Positions 16,212 through 25,447 of a DNA stretch of 64,000 nucleotides are shown piece by piece. The notes beneath the pieces were generated by a model. It saw only the letters and a program-made list of their open reading frames with translations, made no database searches and was not told the origin of the DNA. Every line of letters begins with the position of its first letter. Positions within the stretch are counted from its first letter, which is position 1. Source of the DNA: Flavobacterium sp. CG_23.5. Its GTDB lineage: Bacteria; Bacteroidota; Bacteroidia; Flavobacteriales; Flavobacteriaceae. The position numbers and the translations under genes are program-made. The stretch is taken from contig NZ_JAGGNA010000001.1 in NCBI RefSeq assembly GCF_017875765.1, positions 2,817,001 through 2,881,000 on the forward strand. Direction: 5' to 3'.

Positions 16212-18833
16212 ATGAGAAGAATAATAGTAGCAGCGTTCATATTGATTTTTTATTCCGGTGCGCAAGCGCAGAATATGAAAGGGATGAATATGTCAAAAAA
16301 TGAAAAGCAACAAAAGGTACAGGCAACCACTTATACCTGTGTGATGCACCCCGAAATTCACGCAAGTAAACCGGGAAATTGTCCAAAATGCGGAATGGTA
16401 TTAATAAAGGAGAAGGCAAAAACAGTTAAGAAAGTAGTAATACAAAAGCCAAAAAGTGTCAAAACACCCATGACGAAAACTTCCAAAAAAGAAGTTAAAA
16501 TGGATGGCATGAAAATGAATGAGGCGGATGCTCATAAAGGACATGATATGGGTACTATGGATATGCCAAAAGCTAGCTTAGGACCAATCAAAACAGTAGT
16601 AAGTAAAATTGCTCCAAGAACAGTCAGATACGATTTATACGTTCGTGATACCATCGTAAATTTTACAGGAACTCCTAAAAGAGCCATTGCCGTAAACGGT
16701 CAGATTCCGATGCCAACGCTTACTTTTACCGAAGGCGATACGGCTGAAATTCATGTGCATAACGAATTGGATGAAGAGACATCGTTGCACTGGCATGGAC
16801 TAATGCTGCCCAACCAATATGATGGCGTGCCTAATTTGACACAAATGCCTATAAAACCACATACGGAACATGTGTATACTTTTCCAATTATTCAACATGG
16901 AACACATTGGTATCACAGTCATACTGGTTTGCAAGAGCAAATTGGGATGTACGGTTCTATGATTTTGAACAAAAGAGAAGATCTTGATATTCCAACCATT
17001 CCCCTAATTTTGAGTGAATGGACGGATATGAACCCGAAAAATGTGCATCGAATGTTGCATAACGCCTCGGATTGGTTTGCGATTCAAAAAGGAACAACTC
17101 AAAGCTACTCGGAAGCGATAAAAGCCGGTCATTTCAAAACTAAAGTTAAGAATGAGTGGAAACGAATGAACGCCATGGACGTAAGTGATGTGTATTACGA
17201 TAAGTTTCTAATCAACGGAAAAAGCGAAAGTCAATTGTCCCAATTTAAAGCGGGAGATAAAGTCCGATTGCGAATTTCAAATGGTGGCGCTTCCACTTAT
17301 TTTTGGCTTACTTATGCAGGCGGAAAAATAACCGTTGTTGCCAATGACGGTAATGATGTAGAGCCAGTTGAGGTGGATAGACTAATTGTTGCCGTTTCTG
17401 AAACGTACGATGTTATTGTTACCATTCCTGCGGATAAAACGGCTTATGAATTTTTGGTCACCTCAGAAGATCGCACAAAATCAGCTTCCCTGTATCTAGG
17501 TGACGGGATTAAGCAATTGACAACTCCTTTACCAAAATTAAAATATTTTGAAGGGATGAAGATGATGAACGGAATGATGAAAATGAATGGTGATTTAGAC
17601 GATATGGGAATGCAAATGTCACTGAACCAAATGGACATGAACGTAGTGATGTATCCGGAAATTACAGGGCCTCTAACTCCTAAAGGCGAAATGAAAATGG
17701 AAAGTGCAATGGATCATTCTTCACATGATATGGGAAAAATGAAAATGGATGATTCTTCGCCAAAAAAGGACGGTATGAAAATGACGGAGGACGATTATAA
17801 CAGCAACGAACTTTCGGATATTGTTACATTGAACTATGCGATGCTGAAATCGCCAATCAAAACAACACTTCCAAAAGATGCGCCGGTAAAAGAATTGAAA
17901 TTTGAACTAACCGGAAATATGAACCGTTACGTTTGGAGTTTAGACAACAAAGTAGTTTCGGAAGCAGATAAGATTCTAATTAAAAAAGGAGAAAATATCC
18001 GTTTGATATTGCATAACGGCTCGATGATGCGTCACCCGATGCACTTGCACGGACACGATTTTAGAGTAATCAACGGTCAAGGCGATTTTGCCCCCATGAA
18101 AAACATCATTGACATCATGCCAATGGAAACGGATACGTTGGAATTTGCAGCCACCGAAAGTGGTGATTGGTTTTTTCACTGTCATATTCTGTATCACATG
18201 ATGAGCGGAATGGGAAGGGTTTTCTCTTATGAAAATTCTCCTGCTAATCCAGAAATACCAAATCCTAAATTGGCGCAACGCAAATTATTCGCAGATGACA
18301 GAGCTTTCCATGTGATGGCGGAAAATGATTTTGCTACTAATGGAAACGATGGAATGCTGATGATTCAAAACACGCGTTGGAGTATTGGTACCGAATGGCG
18401 TTTGGGTTACAACGATCATCATGGATATGAAACCGAAACTCATATTGGAAGATACATTGGAAAAATGCAATGGCTGATGCCGTTCATTGGTTTTGACTGG
18501 AGGTATCGAAAAATGGAAATGGGAGTAATGGAAGAAAATCTTTTTGGTCAAACTAATACCAAAGACAATCGCGCCGTTTTCAGTGCAGGGGTGGAATATA
18601 CTTTGCCCATGCTCATCAAAGCACAAGCTGAAGTCTATACGGACGGAAATTTCAGATTGCAATTTGAACGTATGGATATTCCGGTTTCTAAACGATTGCG
18701 CATGAATTTAATGTGGAATACAGATAAAGAATACATGGCAGGTTTGCGATACATTATCACGAGAAATCTTGGTGTGACTACACATTATGATAGCGATATG
18801 GGAATTGGTTTTGGTGTGAATTTGAATTATTAA
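16212..18833 (+). CDS. CopA-type multicopper oxidase with N-terminal HMBD and C-terminal beta-barrel-like extension
   Basis: 873 aa. Sec signal peptide (IIVAAFILIFYSGAQAQ); heavy-metal-binding module at about 43-72 (YTCVMHPEI...CPKCGM); Met/Lys-rich linker; multicopper oxidase domains at about 145-675 with all copper sites visible: LHWHGLM, HWYHSH, HPMHLHGHDF and WFFHCHILYHMMSGM. A Met-rich insert (GMKMMNGMMKMNG) suggests cuprous oxidase activity, that is, Cu(I) to less toxic Cu(II) in the periplasm. Residues about 690-873 alternate polar and hydrophobic residues and end GFGVNLNY, like an outer-membrane barrel (CopB-like). This fusion is unusual. Confidence 0.9.
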   Translation: MRRIIVAAFILIFYSGAQAQNMKGMNMSKNEKQQKVQATTYTCVMHPEIHASKPGNCPKCGMVLIKEKAKTVKKVVIQKPKSVKTPMTKTSKKEVKMDGMKMNEADAHKGHDMGTMDMPKASLGPIKTVVSKIAPRTVRYDLYVRDTIVNFTGTPKRAIAVNGQIPMPTLTFTEGDTAEIHVHNELDEETSLHWHGLMLPNQYDGVPNLTQMPIKPHTEHVYTFPIIQHGTHWYHSHTGLQEQIGMYGSMILNKREDLDIPTIPLILSEWTDMNPKNVHRMLHNASDWFAIQKGTTQSYSEAIKAGHFKTKVKNEWKRMNAMDVSDVYYDKFLINGKSESQLSQFKAGDKVRLRISNGGASTYFWLTYAGGKITVVANDGNDVEPVEVDRLIVAVSETYDVIVTIPADKTAYEFLVTSEDRTKSASLYLGDGIKQLTTPLPKLKYFEGMKMMNGMMKMNGDLDDMGMQMSLNQMDMNVVMYPEITGPLTPKGEMKMESAMDHSSHDMGKMKMDDSSPKKDGMKMTEDDYNSNELSDIVTLNYAMLKSPIKTTLPKDAPVKELKFELTGNMNRYVWSLDNKVVSEADKILIKKGENIRLILHNGSMMRHPMHLHGHDFRVINGQGDFAPMKNIIDIMPMETDTLEFAATESGDWFFHCHILYHMMSGMGRVFSYENSPANPEIPNPKLAQRKLFADDRAFHVMAENDFATNGNDGMLMIQNTRWSIGTEWRLGYNDHHGYETETHIGRYIGKMQWLMPFIGFDWRYRKMEMGVMEENLFGQTNTKDNRAVFSAGVEYTLPMLIKAQAEVYTDGNFRLQFERMDIPVSKRLRMNLMWNTDKEYMAGLRYIITRNLGVTTHYDSDMGIGFGVNLNY

Positions 18834-18967
18834 ATATCCTTTGGGAAGTTTTTGTTTCGAATGCGCAGCTGCGTATTGATAAAAGAAATGGATAAAAGAC
18901 GGAAGTAATAAATAGGATCATAATCCTGCAATGAAAATTGTTGTTAACTTTTTAAAAAAATAATGCT

Positions 18968-19105
18968 ATGATGGATAAAGGAAATGGAGAAATGCACATG
19001 AACGCCTACACATTCATGGGACTACATATGTTTTGGTGGGTCTCTATAATATTTTTTGCACTTGTGTTATTAGCAGTGGCGCACCGTTACAGAAGAAGAA
19101 AATGA
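18968..19105 (+). CDS. One-TM Met/His microprotein, paralog
   Basis: 45 aa: MMDKGNGEMHMNAYTFMGLH, then MFWWVS, one hydrophobic helix (IIFFALVLLAVA) and HRYRRRK. It is related to the microprotein at 16050 (shared MHM-x-x-Y-S/T-FMG core and basic C-terminus) but diverged. It stands 134 bp after the multicopper oxidase, so two microproteins bracket that gene. The conserved Met/His N-terminus suggests a metal-linked role, perhaps as a small subunit of an oxidase or ATPase. No family name is known to me. Confidence 0.65.
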   Translation: MMDKGNGEMHMNAYTFMGLHMFWWVSIIFFALVLLAVAHRYRRRK

Positions 19106-19376
19106 TTCTGAATTTTACTCCATAATTAATTTGAAATAGATATTAACTTTTAAAAAATGCAGGAAATCGACCTAAAGTCTGATTATTTAGTGGTATTTGT
19201 AGTTACAAGATAATTTTTTAAAATCCACAAATACATTAGATTTTTTAGCTTGTTTGCTAAAAATGTGTGAATCATGTAATTATAATCTCTAATTGTGGTA
19301 GATTTTATCAGTTTTATACCGTTATTTTTGTTTTGCCGAAATATATTAACTTCGGAGCAACTATAAAATTATTTAT

Positions 19377-19550
19377 ATGAATAACCCTTCAGCACCAAAG
19401 AAAATTACCTGGATTATAGGATTGATTTGCGGTATACTAGGAATCATCGGACATTTTGCACATATTCAGATTTTATCGGAGTATAATTACACGCTATTAC
19501 TAATTGGTTTTGTTGTTTTGGCAATAGGAACTACTGTAAAAGGAGTTTAG
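19377..19550 (+). CDS. Two-TM small membrane protein
   Basis: 57 aa: MNNPSAPKKITWIIGLICG followed by two hydrophobic helices (about 11-30 and 38-52) separated by HFAHIQILSEYNY. Small proteins of this shape are common in Flavobacteriia as uncharacterised membrane proteins. It is monocistronic, with 271 bp of AT-rich sequence upstream in which I see no other gene; a TATTTTTG (19323-19330) could be its -7 element. Confidence 0.7.
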   Translation: MNNPSAPKKITWIIGLICGILGIIGHFAHIQILSEYNYTLLLIGFVVLAIGTTVKGV

Positions 19551-19666
19551 ATAAAAAAATGTAGCTGATAAAAGAGTTTTCATAGCAAGAAATCCTGACT
19601 AGTGTAAATCTGTTTCTAGCGTTAGTCGATTTTTTCATTCGCTAAATAACTTAACTTTCAGATAGT

Positions 19667-20575
19667 TTAAATATTTTTTTTCCCATGATGTTTGAATAGA
19701 AAATCTTTTACCGTTGTCCAATGTATTTCTGGGTAGCGACTACTATCGAGTTTTGCTATTTTCGAACGTTCATCGATCATATTGTGCATGTATTGCATTC
19801 CTTGCCAAGCAGGATAAAGTTCTTTTTCTCCTGGCGCTAATTTTCGTGCAATCTTTATAATTATCGTAAGAAGTCTTTGTCCGCCAGGTCTAAATAAGCG
19901 AAACTTCTGTCCTGTTACCTGACTAACTATTGCTTTTACTTCGCGCGGACTTACTAGGTCACCTGCAATTCTAAGGTATCGGGGAGTATTTGAGTCCAGA
20001 GCTACTTTAGCTGTAAATTCTGCGGTATTATCCATTGTGGTAAAGCCCAATTTGTAATCCTTATTTCCCCAGTATAGAATCATTTTCTGCTTGAAAAGGA
20101 TCATAGGCATTTCATTTATTAACAATTCAGTAAAGGCTCCGTTAAAAATTGAAGTTGCTGTAATTGAAGTTTTGTCAAGGTATTCGTGAAATTCACGTCT
20201 TAGATCCAAGTTTCGGTTTTCGCCATATGAAAACTTAGTAAAATCTAATGAATAGTCTGATGGAATAAAGCGAGGAACGCCGGCTGCAATGGCGGCATCT
20301 AACAAAACTTTTTGGGCATCTATAACCACTTCACGTAATCCGGCTAAAGCGGAAACTACGCACGAAACACCAATGCAAGAAGTTTTTAATTCTTCCAAAT
20401 TCCAACTACTCACCTTATAAATTTTAACACCTAAATTTTCAAGTTCTTTTATTTTTTCAATATCACTGGTCGAACGAACAACTACACGTATTTCAGTATC
20501 TTTATTTAGTAAAGCCTTTACTATTCTTAGCCCTAAATTACCTGTCGCACCTGCTACTAAAATTATTTTTTTCAT
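19667..20575 (-). CDS. NmrA-like NAD(P)-binding reductase
   Basis: 302 aa. Rossmann start KKIILVAGATGNLGLRIVKAL (GxTGxxG), then VSALAGLREVVIDAQKVLLD and AAGVPRFIPSDYS, the typical NmrA/isoflavone-reductase-like order. It is an atypical short-chain reductase of unknown substrate, or a redox sensor. It is transcribed towards the end of the metal island, with no close partner in the same direction. The substrate cannot be told from sequence. Confidence 0.85.
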   Translation of the reverse strand: MKKIILVAGATGNLGLRIVKALLNKDTEIRVVVRSTSDIEKIKELENLGVKIYKVSSWNLEELKTSCIGVSCVVSALAGLREVVIDAQKVLLDAAIAAGVPRFIPSDYSLDFTKFSYGENRNLDLRREFHEYLDKTSITATSIFNGAFTELLINEMPMILFKQKMILYWGNKDYKLGFTTMDNTAEFTAKVALDSNTPRYLRIAGDLVSPREVKAIVSQVTGQKFRLFRPGGQRLLTIIIKIARKLAPGEKELYPAWQGMQYMHNMIDERSKIAKLDSSRYPEIHWTTVKDFLFKHHGKKNI

Positions 20576-20781
20576 TTTTCTATACTATTTTCTATTGTCC
20601 GTAGAAAGGTTTTATAATTAATCAACGTCAGTTTACCTAAAAATCGGCAAATTGGGTTGTTTCGTCTTAATTACAAAGTAAATATAGATGATTAAGATTG
20701 TAATTAGTTTTTTTATAAAAAGAGATTGGATTATAAATCTAAGCAATGGGCTTTAGCGGAACATATTTGCAAGCAATCAAA

Positions 20782-20961
20782 TCAATCTTTTTTATGTTGT
20801 TCCGTGTGATTTTGATTTCCGTTAATCGTATGATCTCCCGCGTTCATTCCGTTTGACATTCCAATCATGAAGGCAGTGATAATTAGCATTATTTTTCTTT
20901 TTATCCAAAGAGTAGGTCGTTTAGATTTCTCCAAACGTGTTTTTTTATTGTGTTTATACAT
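20782..20961 (-). CDS. Small membrane-anchored hypothetical protein
   Basis: 59 aa from the second ATG (MYKHNKKTRLEKSKRP); a longer frame begins at 21000 but adds an unlikely leader. A basic N-terminus precedes one hydrophobic segment (IMLIITAFMIGM), and the tail is Asn/His-rich (NGNQNHTEQHKKD). It is the only sizeable open frame between 20576 and 21040 and lies just downstream of a gene read in the same direction, so the two may form a small operon. Function unknown. Confidence 0.5.
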   Translation of the reverse strand: MYKHNKKTRLEKSKRPTLWIKRKIMLIITAFMIGMSNGMNAGDHTINGNQNHTEQHKKD

Positions 20962-21040
20962 TGTGTAAATGATAAATGATTTAGACATTTGTTTTATCAT
21001 CTTTATGCATGGAGTTGCATAAATGCTTAGAAAGGAATTT

Positions 21041-21412
21041 CTAGGCTATGTATAAATTTTTATAGGAATTTCTTGAGGTAATCATCTCATTTAGAAAGAG
21101 ATGTTTTATGGTAAATGAACTTACTTTTTGATAAAGCAGCGTTTGTAATTTTAGAAGAACCCGAATTTGAAGACTATAAATATCTTGAAATTGGAGATAA
21201 GCTAACTGAAATACGAATGGGGTTTTTTCAGACGAATTTATCTGATTGAATAGGTATAATTTCGAATGAGCATCACGAAATTCATTTCTAATCTTGACGT
21301 ATGAAACTTGATAATAATCCGCTGAATTTGATTGAGAATCTAAAATACAATCATTGACCATCAGGCCAAAAGCCAGAAAGAGTGAAATCAGATATTTTAA
21401 ATACTTTGTCAA
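21041..21412 (-). CDS. Hypothetical exported protein
   Basis: 123 aa. An N-terminal hydrophobic segment (YLISLFLAFGLMVNDCILD) suggests export. The C-terminal half FQLAYLQFQDIYSLQIRVLL... ending in SRNSYKNLYIA resembles small uncharacterised proteins that I recall next to metal-efflux operons of Flavobacteriia; this is memory, not a search. It is 40-80 bp upstream of the 59-aa membrane protein in the same direction. Confidence 0.55.
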   Translation of the reverse strand: MTKYLKYLISLFLAFGLMVNDCILDSQSNSADYYQVSYVKIRNEFRDAHSKLYLFNQINSSEKTPFVFQLAYLQFQDIYSLQIRVLLKLQTLLYQKVSSFTIKHLFLNEMITSRNSYKNLYIA

Positions 21413-21559
21413 TTTATTTAATTTGAATTATCATTTTTATTGATCTGTACAAGTTTCCTAATCTTGGTTAGGATTTTGGAGCTGAAATACTATTTATTTT
21501 TCGGATTAATACCATTGGCCAAATCCGTGTTATTGGATTTAAATACTCTTTAACCACCT

Positions 21560-23011
21560 TTATTTTAAAAAAGTAAGACGTTTGTCTTTAACTGAATCCA
21601 GACGAAGCATTTTATAATCCAGAACATAATTTTGGTATATGCGCCAAGGCGCTTTATTCCCTTGACTGGGAAGCATATTCGCTGACCGGTTAATGTATCC
21701 GGAATTGAGGTTGAGTAACGGAACTGGTTTTAAATCAGTCTCCACTACTTTTGCCTGCACCGCTTTATAATTATGTTTGTCTAAATATTTTAAAACCCGT
21801 GAAATATATTCGCTGGTAAGGTCACTTTTCAACGTCCACGACGCATTGGTATAGCCTACAAAAATAAAGAAGTTGGGCAGGTCGCTTAACATAAGGCCTT
21901 TATAGACAAAAGATTTAGAAACATCAAATGGTTTTGAATCCAGTTGAATTTTCACTCCTCCAAACGCCACTAAATTAAGTCCTGTTGCCGTGATAATAAT
22001 ATCGGCGGCTAATGTTTTACCAGACTTCAATAAAATTCCATTGGTTACAAAACGATCGATAGGTTCGGTAACTACTGTCGCTTTCCCTTTCCTGATGGCT
22101 CTAAAAAAATCTCCGTTTGGCGCGATACAAAAACGTTGTTCCCACGGATTGTAGTTGGGTATAAAATGAGGGTCCACCGGAAAGTTACCCAGACCTTTTT
22201 TAGCACCTTTGATAATGAATTTTTTCATCGCTTCGGGAAAGAACTTGCAGAGATTAAAAAAGACAATCGCATAAAAAATGTTTTTATATCGAATCAGCTT
22301 ATACGCTATTTTTTTTGGAAATAGTCGTTTCAGTCTGGCGGCAATCTTGTCCTCATTGGGCAAAGCAGCAATGTAGGTTGGCGATCGCTGCAACATTGTA
22401 ATTTGCGCCCCTTCGGCGGCAAGCTCGGGTACGATGGTGACCGCTGTTGCTCCGCTGCCAATTACGACCACTTTTTTATCGGCGACATCTAATTTTTCAG
22501 GCCATTTTTGAGGGTGGATTATTTGTCCTTCAAAACTGGATTGATCCTTAAATTCTGGGGTGTAGCCTTTGCTATAATTATAATAGCCGCTACAGCTAAA
22601 GATAAACTGGCACGTATAAACTGTTTCTTCTTCTGTGGCTGTATTTACGGTAGTTATCGTCCATAATTTCTCTTTGGTATCGAAGTTATAAGAAACAGCA
22701 CTTTGTCTGTATCGGATATGATCTCGTACTTTATATTCGTCGGCAGCTTCATTCAGGTATTTCAAGATTGAAGGTCCGTCCGCGAAAGATTTTTGCTCAT
22801 CCCATGTTTTAAAGGAATACCCAAAAGTATACATATCCGAATCAGAACGGATTCCCGGGTATTTAAACAAACTCCAAGTGCCTCCAAGTTCCGCTCTTGC
22901 TTCTAAAATAACATAGGTTTTCTCAGGATTTTTACGGGATAAATGACAGGCAGCCCCTATTCCGGACAAGCCAGCTCCTATTATGATAATATCGGTATGC
23001 GTTGTGTTCAT
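21560..23011 (-). CDS. Flavin-containing (Baeyer-Villiger type) monooxygenase
   Basis: 483 aa. FAD-binding IIIIGAGLSGIGAACHL at the N-terminus, ELGGTWSLFKYPGIRSDSD, the class B monooxygenase fingerprint FEGQIIHPQKWP (F-x-G-x3-H-x3-W-P), and the NADPH-binding VVVIGSGATAV. Length and motifs fit the EthA-like group, which oxygenates ketones or thio-compounds. Cytosolic. It stands alone with no obvious pathway partner. A strong symmetric hairpin lies just upstream at 23063-23100. Confidence 0.93.
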   Translation of the reverse strand: MNTTHTDIIIIGAGLSGIGAACHLSRKNPEKTYVILEARAELGGTWSLFKYPGIRSDSDMYTFGYSFKTWDEQKSFADGPSILKYLNEAADEYKVRDHIRYRQSAVSYNFDTKEKLWTITTVNTATEEETVYTCQFIFSCSGYYNYSKGYTPEFKDQSSFEGQIIHPQKWPEKLDVADKKVVVIGSGATAVTIVPELAAEGAQITMLQRSPTYIAALPNEDKIAARLKRLFPKKIAYKLIRYKNIFYAIVFFNLCKFFPEAMKKFIIKGAKKGLGNFPVDPHFIPNYNPWEQRFCIAPNGDFFRAIRKGKATVVTEPIDRFVTNGILLKSGKTLAADIIITATGLNLVAFGGVKIQLDSKPFDVSKSFVYKGLMLSDLPNFFIFVGYTNASWTLKSDLTSEYISRVLKYLDKHNYKAVQAKVVETDLKPVPLLNLNSGYINRSANMLPSQGNKAPWRIYQNYVLDYKMLRLDSVKDKRLTFLK

Positions 23012-23062
23012 GTTGTTATTTTAGAATGAAATGCTGTTGCAAAATACAAAATAGAATCAACA

Positions 23063-23100
23063 AAAAAACACCATTAAATTTTCAAGCTTAATGGTGTTTT
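23063..23100 (-). terminator. Symmetric hairpin terminator
   Basis: AAAAACACCATTAA (23063-23076) pairs with TTAATGGTGTTTTT (23087-23100), with T-runs on both strands. It lies between the interrupted gene (ends 23282, - strand) and the monooxygenase start, so it most likely ends the former's transcript. 23101-23281 holds nothing else I can name. Confidence 0.65.
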
Positions 23101-23699
23101 TAGTTTATAGGATGATTTTTTAGAAGAGGAAAATCAAGGAGGATTTGGTTAGCGCTTTGCTCAGTCATTGCGAGTTCAGACAGCTATCGGAATCAAGCAT
23201 TCCTAGTTGCGGCATTTTGTATCTTGTTCTTGACAATCACAGCATATCGTTAAAAAAACGTGTTGCGCTTTTATGACCTTTTTATATTTTAATCATTTCA
23301 ATTCCTTTCATCCAGAAGATTTCAGATTCCAAGTACCTGAGCCTTGTTTTAATTATTCGGTCAGTTTTGTCTCTCGGAGATTTTATTATAAGTCTGGCTT
23401 TGGATTTAGTAAAGTCCAACGTATGTTTTTGGTCAAAGTCTTTTTGCTTATCGACAAAAAATGATATCACATTGTTTTCTATAGTCCATTTCCCTTTTCC
23501 GTATTTATTTACTTCAGGCGGAATCCCGTTTTTAATGTTTGAGTAATACTGGAAGAAAAATGTTCCATCTTGATTTAAATTCAAGTTATATTCAAATAAG
23601 TGATTTTCCTTATTTCCAAATGTAAGTGTATAATCACCAGCTACTTTATCCGTGTTTCAGCCCCTTAAATAATCGGACACAATTATAAATAGAAATCTA

Positions 23700-23707
23700 T
23701 AATTTTG
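23700..23707 (+). promoter_or_regulatory. IS -7 promoter element
   Basis: TAATTTTG matches TAnnTTTG and ends only 4 bp before the orfA ATG. A transcript from it would start at or near the start codon, so orfA may be read from a leaderless message. The same element is at 51683-51690 in copy 2. Confidence 0.5.
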
Positions 23708-23711
23708 TACG

Positions 23712-24026
23712 ATGGAAAAGAGAAAATTTACCAAAGAAGAGAAGCTAAAGATCATAAAGGAAGCTTCAGAACAAGGTGTTAAACCTACATTAGAGAAATA
23801 TTCGGTATTTCCTGCGAGTTATTACTCATGGAAGAAGAAGATGGATACTATGGGCGAAGAGGGCTTCGCACATGGAATGACCCCCGCGCAGCTTAAACGA
23901 ATCAGAGAACTGGAAAAAGAAAACAAGCTACTCAAAGAAATTGTTATTCAAAAAGAGCTTGAAGGCAAGTTAAAAGACGAATTGCTAAAAAAGAAATTCG
24001 CCTTGGAGAAAAAAAGGAACTCGTGA
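23712..24026 (+). CDS. IS3-family transposase OrfA (helix-turn-helix)
   Basis: 104 aa. An N-terminal helix-turn-helix of the transposase_8/IS3 OrfA type (KFTKEEKLKIIKEASEQG, then YSVFPASYYSWKKKM) is followed by a leucine-zipper-like coiled coil (IRELEKENKLLKEIVIQKEL). It binds the IS ends and dimerises. Its stop overlaps the start of orfB (GTGA). An A-run (GAGAAAAAAAGG) shortly before the overlap is a likely -1 slippage site for making an OrfAB fusion, since orfB is in the -1 frame. Confidence 0.95.
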   Translation: MEKRKFTKEEKLKIIKEASEQGVKPTLEKYSVFPASYYSWKKKMDTMGEEGFAHGMTPAQLKRIRELEKENKLLKEIVIQKELEGKLKDELLKKKFALEKKRNS

Positions 24027-25108
24027 GAGGCTACATTTTTCAGGGCTTGAAGAAAGAAGTAGCATTTCAAATTTCAGCAATAACCAAGCACCAGTATTAT
24101 TATCAAAACAAGCGGACTAATCAAGGAAGAAGTCCTTCTACGACGACTTTTTACACTGACAAGTACGGGCAAAAATTTGAAGTTTCAAATGATGTGATTA
24201 TTGAAGAAATAAAGCAAGCTCATCAAGATCTCGACACAGATTATGGTCATCGGAAAATGGAAACTAGATTACAACTGATGGGTTACGATATTAATCATAA
24301 GAAAGTATATCGATTGATGAAAGGCGCACAATTATTGAAGGAACAACATCAAAAGCCTAGTAAAACCAGGGTAAAATACCGTAAGGTTTTTCCAAGTCAG
24401 CCCTTTGAAGTTTTGGAAATGGACATTAAATTTGTGTGGGTCGAGGAGTATAAAATGCATAGCTATGTGCTAACAACTATTGACACTTTTACCAGACTTG
24501 TTTTGCATTGGACGGTTGCCTATTCCATCAAAAAAGAAGATGTTAAAAGGGCATGGGAACATATTATAATAAATCATTTACAACCAAATAATTGCCTAGA
24601 AAAAGGGATTCATATTGAGGTTCGCAATGATAATGACAGTCGATTTTCGGCAAAAATGATTCAAAATTTCTTCAAAGATAACTACCTGAATCAAGTCTTT
24701 ACACATCCATATACCCCACAGGAAAATGGACATATTGAGAGTTTTCATGCTATTTTAGCAAAAAAACTAAGACCTTTTCATTTTTGGACAATCGATGAAT
24801 TGGAAGGTGTTTTGACCATTTTTTATGAGAAATACAATAATGAACGTCTACATTCCTCAGTTTGTAATTTACCTCCAAATATCTTTTTAGAATGCTGGAA
24901 TAAAGGGCTAATCGAACAAAAAAGAGATGAAATAAAACGAAAAATAACATTCAAACTCAAAATCCCATACCAACAAATATCGGGCAATACGAGTCTGAAG
25001 TGCAGTTCCTTGCAAAATTTAGAGATTCCGCCTTTTTTTGTGGGTGAACTAAATTTTAGTGAAATCGAAATGACCAGGCCTGAAACATTTCTACAAACAT
25101 CGGTGTAA
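24023..25108 (+). CDS. IS3-family transposase OrfB (DDE integrase core)
   Basis: 361 aa with a GTG start inside the orfA stop. An N-terminal HTH_21-type region (HRKMETRLQLMGYDINHKKV) is followed by an rve integrase core. Visible acidic triad: D in LEMDIKFVW, D in VRNDNDSRF, and E in ENGHIESFH, with 35 residues between the last two. It is probably produced mainly as an OrfAB fusion by -1 frameshifting. Confidence 0.95.
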   Translation: MRGYIFQGLKKEVAFQISAITKHQYYYQNKRTNQGRSPSTTTFYTDKYGQKFEVSNDVIIEEIKQAHQDLDTDYGHRKMETRLQLMGYDINHKKVYRLMKGAQLLKEQHQKPSKTRVKYRKVFPSQPFEVLEMDIKFVWVEEYKMHSYVLTTIDTFTRLVLHWTVAYSIKKEDVKRAWEHIIINHLQPNNCLEKGIHIEVRNDNDSRFSAKMIQNFFKDNYLNQVFTHPYTPQENGHIESFHAILAKKLRPFHFWTIDELEGVLTIFYEKYNNERLHSSVCNLPPNIFLECWNKGLIEQKRDEIKRKITFKLKIPYQQISGNTSLKCSSLQNLEIPPFFVGELNFSEIEMTRPETFLQTSV

Positions 25109-25447
25109 AACTCGCCTTCGTTTGTTCCTTGCAAGACAAAGATATTGACTAATTGCGTATGTTTGTAAAACTTAAAATGTTAAAGTCCGATTATTAGGGG
25201 GCTAAACCATCCGATTGTGCGAATAAAGTTAAATTGGAAATTAAAATTAAAAAAGTAAATAGTGCTTTCATAGGATTCTTTTTAAGTGCATTACAACCGT
25301 TTTTATCTGTTCTATTTTAAAAGTCAAAAAAGTACATTTCGCGGTCCCATACTATTTTATTTGGCGTTCTTTGAAAACAAACAACAACCTTGCGGCAAGC
25401 CTATATTAGTTATGTTTAATATATGGTTTAACTAGCAAATTTTCTTT

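Larger units (their letters stand above)
23653..25209 (+). mobile_element. IS3-family insertion sequence, copy 1
   Basis: 1557 bp, beginning TGTTTCAGCCCC and ending GGGGGCTAAACCA, so it has TG...CA ends. The imperfect terminal inverted repeats share AGCCCC and AATAATCGGAC. The 4-bp target duplication TCCG is at 23649-23652 and 25210-25213. It carries orfA and orfB with a 4-bp overlap and a DD(35)E integrase. Both encoded proteins are identical to those of copy 2 at 50181-51737, which is in the opposite orientation and of equal length. Confidence 0.95.
23282..25271 (-). pseudogene. Small secreted protein gene interrupted by IS3-family element
   Basis: The 5' part lies at 25210-25271 (ATG at 25269-25271) and encodes the signal peptide KALFTFLILISNLTLFAQS. 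The 3' part lies at 23282-23652. The IS with a 4-bp target duplication (TCCG on the + strand) sits between them. Removing the IS and one duplication restores a single frame across the joint (...AQSDKVAGDYTLTFG...), giving a 142-aa exported protein whose middle has a lipocalin-like look (GKWTIENNVISFF). The family is not recognised. The clean joint means the insertion is recent. Confidence 0.88.

Noticed and set aside
23140..23230. Possible REP remnant (TCATTGCGAG...)
   Set aside because: Only a short match to a commonly seen intergenic motif; no second copy found in the window.
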